From Hortaea werneckii (lineage: Eukaryota > Ascomycota > Dothideomycetes > Mycosphaerellales > Teratosphaeriaceae), in the NCBI GenBank assembly GCA_037044905.1, contig JBAOKB010000048.1, forward strand, positions 310,001 to 374,000: a DNA stretch of 64,000 bases, in the 5' to 3' direction. Of this stretch, positions 58,088 to 64,000 are shown in pieces (the stretch's first letter is position 1; every line of letters begins with the position of its first letter). The notes under the pieces are model-generated. The model saw only the letters and a program-made list of their open reading frames with translations. It did no database searches and was not told the DNA's origin. The translations under genes and the position numbers were made by a program.

Positions 58088-58775
58088 ATGTCTTCTCGCA
58101 AGAAGATCTTGCTCAAGGTCATCATCCTTGGCGACTCCGGCGTCGGAAAGACATCACTGATGAACCAATATGTCAACAAAAAATTCTCAGCGAGCTACAA
58201 AGCAACCATCGGCGCCGACTTCCTCACGAAAGAAGTGCTCGTTGACGACCGCCTCGTGACCATGCAACTGTGGGACACAGCAGGGCAAGAGCGTTTCCAG
58301 TCGCTGGGAGTAGCTTTCTATCGAGGAGCAGATTGCTGTGTGCTGGTCCACGACGTAAACAATGCGAAGAGTTTCGACACCTTGGACAGCTGGAGGGACG
58401 AGTTCTTGATTCAGGCCAGCCCCATGGATCCGGAGAGTTTCCCGTTTGTGGTCCTAGGAAACAAAGTCGATGTGGGCGATGATAAAAGGGTGATCAGCAG
58501 CAAGAGGGCGCAGGCATGGTGTCAGGCAAAGGGAGGCGTGCCATACTTCGAGACAAGCGCAAAGGAGGGAAGCAACGTCGAGCAGGCATTTGAGGGTGAG
58601 TCATGCCAGACATCCAGGACTGCCATTCCCATACAACTGAATTTTACTGACTCATTTGTCACCAGTCATCGCGCGCAATGCACTGGCGCAGGAAGAGAGC
58701 CAAGACTTCAATCCGGACTTCCCAGAGACCATTCCTATCAACATTGGAGAACAGAACCAAGGCTGCTCTTGCTAA
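58088..58775 (+). CDS. YPT7: Rab7-family small GTPase
   Basis: Late-endosome and vacuole fusion GTPase. Exons are 58088-58595 and 58666-58775, 205 residues, frame intact. All five G-motifs are present: GDSGVGKTSLMNQYV (P-loop), the effector segment ATIGADFLTKEV, WDTAGQERFQSLG, GNKVDV and ETSAKEG. The C-terminus ends in CSC, a site for two geranylgeranyl groups. The sequence SFDTLDSWRDEFLIQASP is typical of Rab7/Ypt7, where it acts with HOPS and the Mon1-Ccz1 exchange factor. The intron follows the usual position before the last 36 codons. Confidence 0.96.
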
Positions 58776-59546
58776 CATGGGATGACATTGAGAGTAGCTT
58801 GGTGGGGTTGCCAGGACTGAATAGCATTACGCGGAGTTTCACAGGAGTTCAGGAAACCTGGCAGGCTCTTTTGCAGTTGAGGGTCATTTTCACGAAGGTT
58901 GGCACAGGCCGGTATATACCATATTGTCATGTTATCGAACGCCTATTGGTCGCGCTTTTCTCACCCTGTGTGCGCTCACGTGAAGCCTTGTGTCTGGCAG
59001 AGAATACTTATTCACTTCGACTTAGGAGGTGATTTATGGCACAACACCTCCCAGTGCTGCGTTCAGTGAGGGGATGTACGGGAGCTGCCGAGTCGTCGGT
59101 GCAACTGGTTGGGTGAGCAAAGAGGCGGTATCGGCCCGCAGGCACGCTCGATACTGACAAGCCTGAGGCATCTCACCAGAGCCATGACGACTTGTGGCTC
59201 GTGCGCGACACGTCCAGACGCGCCAAAGCTCCAACACCAACCAGCCAACCTCTTCTACATAGACGAAACTGCACTATACGGCAACACACAGCAATCGATC
59301 ATTCCTACCATAACAATCATAAAAACAGTATTCGCGATACGAACCTCAGCGCCTTCCCATTTGAACTGGCATCATACGAAATTCTAAGACATCCGGCAAC
59401 AGCAACTCCTTCACAGGCGGCTGTTCGTCTTTCTCGCAGTATGAGGTAGCACGTGGACAAACAACGAGCGATAGCTTAAGCTCTGGGTATAAAGTCCCAC
59501 ACTTTCAGCACCCACCTGAATTTTTTCATCAACATCAACCGCAAGC
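58776..59546. other. intergenic
   Basis: 3' flank of YPT7 and 5' flank of the GATA gene. A TATAAA occurs at 59488-59493, about 54 bp before the ATG. Confidence 0.45.
59488..59493 (+). promoter_or_regulatory. possible TATA box of the GATA-factor gene
   Basis: TATAAA lies 54 bp before the ATG at 59547. Seen as a motif only; the short leader it would imply is plausible. Confidence 0.3.
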
Positions 59547-62500
59547 ATGGATTTCGAAGCGGAGTATGGCGACCTACCCACGCGTCCTATGCGCGTCAAG
59601 GTGCTTTATTCTTTCGACCGAGAACACAAAACGAATTGCCTCGCCCGATTCTCTCAAACGCTCCAAATACCTACGGTCGCAATCGACGAGAGTTCGCAGG
59701 TCGGCGTCATTGAACTTCAGCAGTGCCTCGAGGCTATCATCACTGCGTCGCCAGAACTCCTGTCTCAGCTCTCAACCGGCGACTTCACAATTTACGCGTA
59801 CGATTACAGCGAAGATGATACGCCTTTGGTGGGACAGGGTATGCTGTCGGCAGCCCTCGCTGGTAACCCCAACGCTGCCGGATCGGAAAAGGCCATGATC
59901 ACAGGACGTGTCTGCAAGAACGTTCCAGCCATATTCAGCGGGGGTGTGAAGGAGACGCTTGAGGTAAAATTGAGGCTGACACCTGTATCGAAGCCAGTAC
60001 AGTCAACTAAGAGCCAGGTTGAGGAAGCGAGGAGCGTGAGTCCGGCAACATCTGCTGGCTTCGATCCAAACGCATGGAACGCCTCAAGACCACAACGGCA
60101 TAACAATGACTTCTTCAATTTTGAGTCGGGCACAACGCCAAGCGAGAGGGACTTAGCGTTGATGGATGAGATGCTGGGCTTTGGATCCGCCAGCGGAGGG
60201 AGCGGAGGCGGACAGCAGATGGCGGGTGGGGTGGGCATGGCTGAGACCCCGACAGGTGCTACTTTTGGACCCAACCCCGCATTTTCTCACAGCGCCCCAG
60301 GCAGTCGAGCTGGCAGTCCAATTATCAGAATGGATTCCAACAACGATAACGAATTGCTACGTCATCAAAACTTCGCCGGCCAAATGCAGGATTTCGCGGA
60401 CTTTTCTCGGCCTACCTCCCGAAACAGCGCTCGTAGTGAAGTTCAACCTTCTCGCCACCAACATAACGCGTCAACACAATCTGTGCAACAACCTGCTGCT
60501 CAACAACAGACCGAGGTCTTTTTCAACGAAGATGGGCAGCCACGTAAACGCGCCAAAGTCACCCAAACTGACTGGCATGGAAGATCTTCTTTTGGGGCGA
60601 AGTCTGGAGACCTTCGTGTTACCGCCGCCACCGCTCATTCCATGCAAATGCACAGGCCCGTCGCAAAGAGGGCAGCAATTTCAGGCTCGGACCTTGAACC
60701 ACCACCGCGTGCTCCCACTCCAGTCCCGCAAGGCAACCCGATGTTAGCTCAGCATAGACGACCGCCACCGGCGCAAGCGCGTAGCTTCCTTCGCCAAGCG
60801 TCAACGGCAACTATGGAATCAGACTTCATGTCTGATATTGACCAATTTTCGGACGCAGTCGGACCATCCCCAGAAGAGGATAATACACCGCTGGATATAC
60901 CGTCATCCCCACCTGTATTCCAGGCATCGAATCAGCCTCAACCTAGCAGTCCTGGGCTACCCACCCTGCCTGCACCAAAATTTGCTGACAGTGGTTACTT
61001 GAGTGAGCGAGGCCATTATAGCAGCAATATGATTGATGACTATAACTACGACGACAACGAGGATCGTAGCCCCGATGCTCAAGATCTCGAAGTCGCTGCG
61101 CAGTACAACTCCAGACGGCAAAATACCGCGGAGACAGCTGATGCAACGCCAAGCGAGATGAATGTGGAGCTGGAAGCGCCAGGTGATATGGGTCAGCTAC
61201 CGCATAAGATGCTGTTGAACCTGCCGCCTGGTCGCCAGCCTACAGGCGACAATAGGTATGTTGACACTACTTTGGAGTTTTTAGAGAGTCCTTTTGGCGA
61301 TTGTGATGCTCTGTCGTTTCTACCGAAGGATCTATAGACTAATCGTGCTATTATCTCAGCTGTCAACCGCGTCGTCCCCCATTACATAAAGCTGTAACGG
61401 ATGGAACCGCAATAGCCGTGAGCGCAGCATGCTCAGATGAGCGGAAGTCACGACCAGAGGCTACTCAATCAAGGCGTAGCTCGCTGGCTCTGCCAAGCGG
61501 CCTTCCTTCGCAGAATCCCAAGTCAAACGCAGGCGCCAGCTTTGGCTCCAGGGCAGAAGCCAAAACGCAAGTACACCAAGCGTGCACGCCCGGCTGCAGA
61601 AGGATCTGAAGCTGGTTCGCCAGCGCCAAGCGATACCGAAGGCGGTAGACCATCAGGTCCTACACGTTCTGGTTCTGGAGCAAAGCGAAGTGTCGTGATC
61701 CAGCAGCGTTTGGAAGCTTCTCTCCACAGGGGTGAAATGCCACAGTATTGCAATCACTGTGGCGCCATAGAGACGCCGACTTGGCGCAAGCTCTATTTCA
61801 AATACGTGGACGGCAAACCATCAGCCCTTGACGAGGCAGAAGGCGCCGGGGAAACGATTGGTGTCGAACCTCTCGAGTGGGAAGGCGGCGAAGTGTCGCG
61901 CTTCTTGATCAGGAAAAGTATGAAGAGGACCAAAGAAAACGGACCTGGCAAAGACTTTGAAGAGGTGACTGTTTGCAATCCTTGCGGCCTTTGGTTCAAC
62001 AAATTTCGTGCTATGCGCCCTTCGGATAGATGGGGTCGGAAGAGCGGTACACGACGCACGAAGAAGAAACAGTTTGACGGCAGTGATATGCCTGCTACGG
62101 ACGGCATTGAACCACAATCAGAAGCATTCTTCTCAGAGATGCCTGGCCCGGATGATTTCAACGTCGACCCAGAGCTGAAGGGCGAAGACCAATCTGACGG
62201 TCGCCGGTCCGAGGAGCGTCAATCCGAAGAGCGGCAGTCGTCTGGATCAAATTCTCGAGGTACTACACAGGGTTCCTTTGACGTGGCCCGTACACACGCC
62301 ACTCGACCCAGGGCTAATAGCTTGTCCAATGCTGGGCCTCACAACAGCGGGCGTGCTTCCCAGAGAGGTACTGCTCTTGCTCGTGAGGTGCAGTCTAGCC
62401 CCGTCCGCTTTGTCGGTTCTCAGCAGTCTCCAATCGAAGTCGAAGACCTCACCCCTAAGCCGACACGTCGTCTGCTCTTTCCCTCACCCCGCAATGAAGG

Positions 62501-63245
62501 TCAAGCGAAGAGCCTGGGCGACGGCACCACCGGTGTTTTGTCTGTCGCTGCGCGAGGCACAAACGCGGATGACCATCACAACGCTTCATTGAAGCCCGAA
62601 GTCCTACTCCAAGCCAGTAACGTCAGCGTTTTCGATGCTTTCACGCTTGACAAGGAGAATCGGGCTCCAGGCTTCGAGGCTGACGATGATGTGTTGGCTC
62701 ATCTCTTCGAGGGCTCCCCAAACACCGTTTTCAAGACCCCCAGCAAGACTCCAGCCAAAGCACCTCTGACGACACCACGCTCTCAGCGTCAGCAGTCGGA
62801 CCAATTGCTCAAGACTCCGACGCCATCGAGCCGCAAGCGCAAGGCTTTGTCACCCAACCAAGGCCACGCTGTCAACGATGCGTCGAAGACAATGAACGAC
62901 TTCATGACCTCGCCTTCTTCTTCCCGCTACTTTCTCCGCTCAACGCCCAGCCGCGAAGCGAGGACGCCACATCGCTTGGGTCAAAGCGCTGGAGAAGCCA
63001 GCGTCGAGATGACGCCATTTTCACGCCACATTGCGCAGATGCTCAGCGATGCAAACACTGCTGGCAACGGGTTTAGTAGCCCCAGCCAGGCTTTCGACTT
63101 TAGCGATATGCCGCCGTTTATGAGCGGCACGCCGGGCAAGCAGCTCGAAGGGGCGGACTGGCCTAGCATGGGTGATATCATGAGCAAAGATTTCGCGGCT
63201 CTGGAGAGCCAGAAGCCTGACGGTAGCCATGACGAGAGCGTTTGA
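59547..63245 (+). CDS. AMS2: Ams2/Spt21-type GATA zinc-finger transcription factor, one frameshift
   Basis: About 1198 residues. Exons are 59547-61255 and 61360-63245; the intron contains a stop that otherwise splits the gene in two. The N-terminal domain (MRVKVLYSFDREHKTNCLAR, then VGVIELQQCLEAIITASPEL and DFTIYAYDYSEDDTPLVGQG) is the Spt21/Ams2 domain. The GATA-like finger is at about residues 698-778: YCNHCGAIETPTWRK then VCNPCGLWFNKFRAMRPSDR, with a loop of about 70 residues between the Cys pairs, usual in this family. Fission-yeast Ams2 activates histone genes in S phase. A basic KPKRKYTKRARP segment precedes the finger; one extra base near 61545-61548 lies just before it. The C-terminal half is disordered and rich in SP/TP sites. 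Confidence 0.9.
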
Positions 63246-63883
63246 TGAAGTTCAATTCGATCTTATGTAGATTACGTAGTACTTGTAGGAAATAGCATTA
63301 TCAGAGCGTGTTTTTATTGGTACAAGTTCCGTTGGTACATTCCACGTTTCGTGTCAATGGGTCTGGATGTCACGGTACTGCAACAGTAATCGGGTCCATT
63401 TGACTTGACCAAAGTGCGGAGTAATGTACCCTTTTCAGCACCCGAACCATCTTCCCAACGGTCAGCTAATCCAGACATGTTTTCAAGGCTATACTGGGCT
63501 TTTTTTTTTTTTTTTTTCGACTAGCAAACTTGGATATCAGTGAACATGTCGCTTGTTGACCTCATGGCGCACGTTGGTGTCAGATTGCCAGCTGGTGAGA
63601 CTAGGGTTAGCAAGGGTTAGGCGATCGGCTTATCGGTCGACAACACACACACATTACCTAGGTATGGCTTCATGACAACCCCAGGAGATGAAGTCTCACA
63701 GTAAGCAGTGTCAATTGACAGAAGAAATCAGGAAGCCCAGCCAACTGTGCATAATTGTGACTGTACTGATGAGGAGACTGAAATGTCCGAGGAATCAAGG
63801 AAAACCATACGCTGAAGCGCGAAAAATTAATCATGCTTCGTATTCGCAATCGTACATATCTTTCCCTCACCCAATAACATCTA
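63246..63883. other. intergenic
   Basis: Convergent 3' flanks. Contains T17 at 63501-63517, two TTAGGG-like copies at about 63602-63622, and TACCTAGGTA at 63655-63664. No gene seen. Confidence 0.5.
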
Positions 63884-64000
63884 TCAATCCTTCTTACTCC
63901 CAGCCGTAAGCCCTTTCCTCTCTTCTTCGTCTCCACTCTCCTCATCACTCTGCTCCCCTAGAGCGAACATTGTCTCGCCCTCCAGGTCTTCCGCTGGCAG
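63884..64000 (-). CDS. C-terminal end of an unidentified gene cut by the window edge
   Basis: The last 38 codons of a leftward gene: LPAEDLEGETMFALGEQ, then an acidic stretch, ending LTAGSKKD and TGA at 63884-63886. The frame is open to the edge with an acidic, coding-like composition. Acidic tails of this kind occur on fungal membrane proteins, but the family cannot be told from this fragment. Confidence 0.5.
   Translation of the reverse strand: MPAEDLEGETMFALGEQSDEESGDEEERKGLTAGSKKD

Noticed and set aside
4657..61548. Unrecognised introns at the frame breaks
   Set aside because: Conserved residues on the two sides are adjacent or a few codons apart, leaving no room for even a 45-bp intron.

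Overview
The window is nuclear DNA of a filamentous ascomycete (Pezizomycotina; possibly a dothideomycete, a weak guess). The gene content shows this: an Ams2/Spt21-type GATA factor, Zn2Cys6 and C2H2 regulators, a HAM1-like protein, a fungal phosducin/G-beta pair, a FAS1 GPI protein and a cyanase. Introns are short (50-155 bp, GT-AG), there are about 26 genes, and intergenic gaps are 0.1-2 kb. I see no tRNA, rRNA, transposon, CRISPR array or secondary-metabolite cluster.

Layout. 0-16.9 kb: MFS sugar transporter, GNAT acetyltransferase, PUS9-like tRNA pseudouridine synthase, Gfo/Idh oxidoreductase, CCCH-finger protein, aprataxin, a DUF4211 protein and a vWA protein with a Pro-Gly-Tyr-rich repeat tail. 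16.9-23.3 kb: a strongly homopurine/homopyrimidine region holding a doubtful small gene, PUS4 (TruB), and an RFTS-domain plus C2H2 protein resembling Raf2/DIM-7. 23.3-30.8 kb: HAM1-like protein, histone H3K79 methyltransferase DOT1, and an OBAP/DUF1264 protein. 31.4-35.2 kb: a phosducin-like protein next to the G-protein beta subunit. 36.7-44.6 kb: C2H2 protein, a small coiled-coil protein, an 18-bp minisatellite, cyanase with a mitochondrial-type leader, and an Aro80-like regulator. 45.6-53.8 kb: SPB1 divergent from ELG1, then a METTL7-like methyltransferase. 54.6-64 kb: FAS1 protein, Rab7/YPT7, the Ams2-like GATA factor, and the 3' end of one more gene cut by the edge.

Most genes are housekeeping and function independently: RNA modification (PUS9, PUS4, SPB1), chromatin and transcription (DOT1, RFTS protein, Ams2, Aro80-like), genome maintenance (ELG1, aprataxin) and G-protein signalling (phosducin-like and G-beta). 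Several are divergent pairs sharing 0.28-0.7 kb of upstream DNA.

The dominant oddity is that 15 of the genes, nearly all otherwise well conserved, can be read only by assuming 25 single-base indels (19 missing bases, 6 extra), mostly in short homopolymers. 18 of them lie in the first 23 kb. Exon lengths, counted with those indels, close exactly to whole codons in every gene. I read this as residual sequencing error rather than gene decay. I did not find a convincing undescribed system; the best leads are the cyanase leader, the phosducin/G-beta adjacency, the PCNA-motif-like sites in ELG1 and the low-complexity region.
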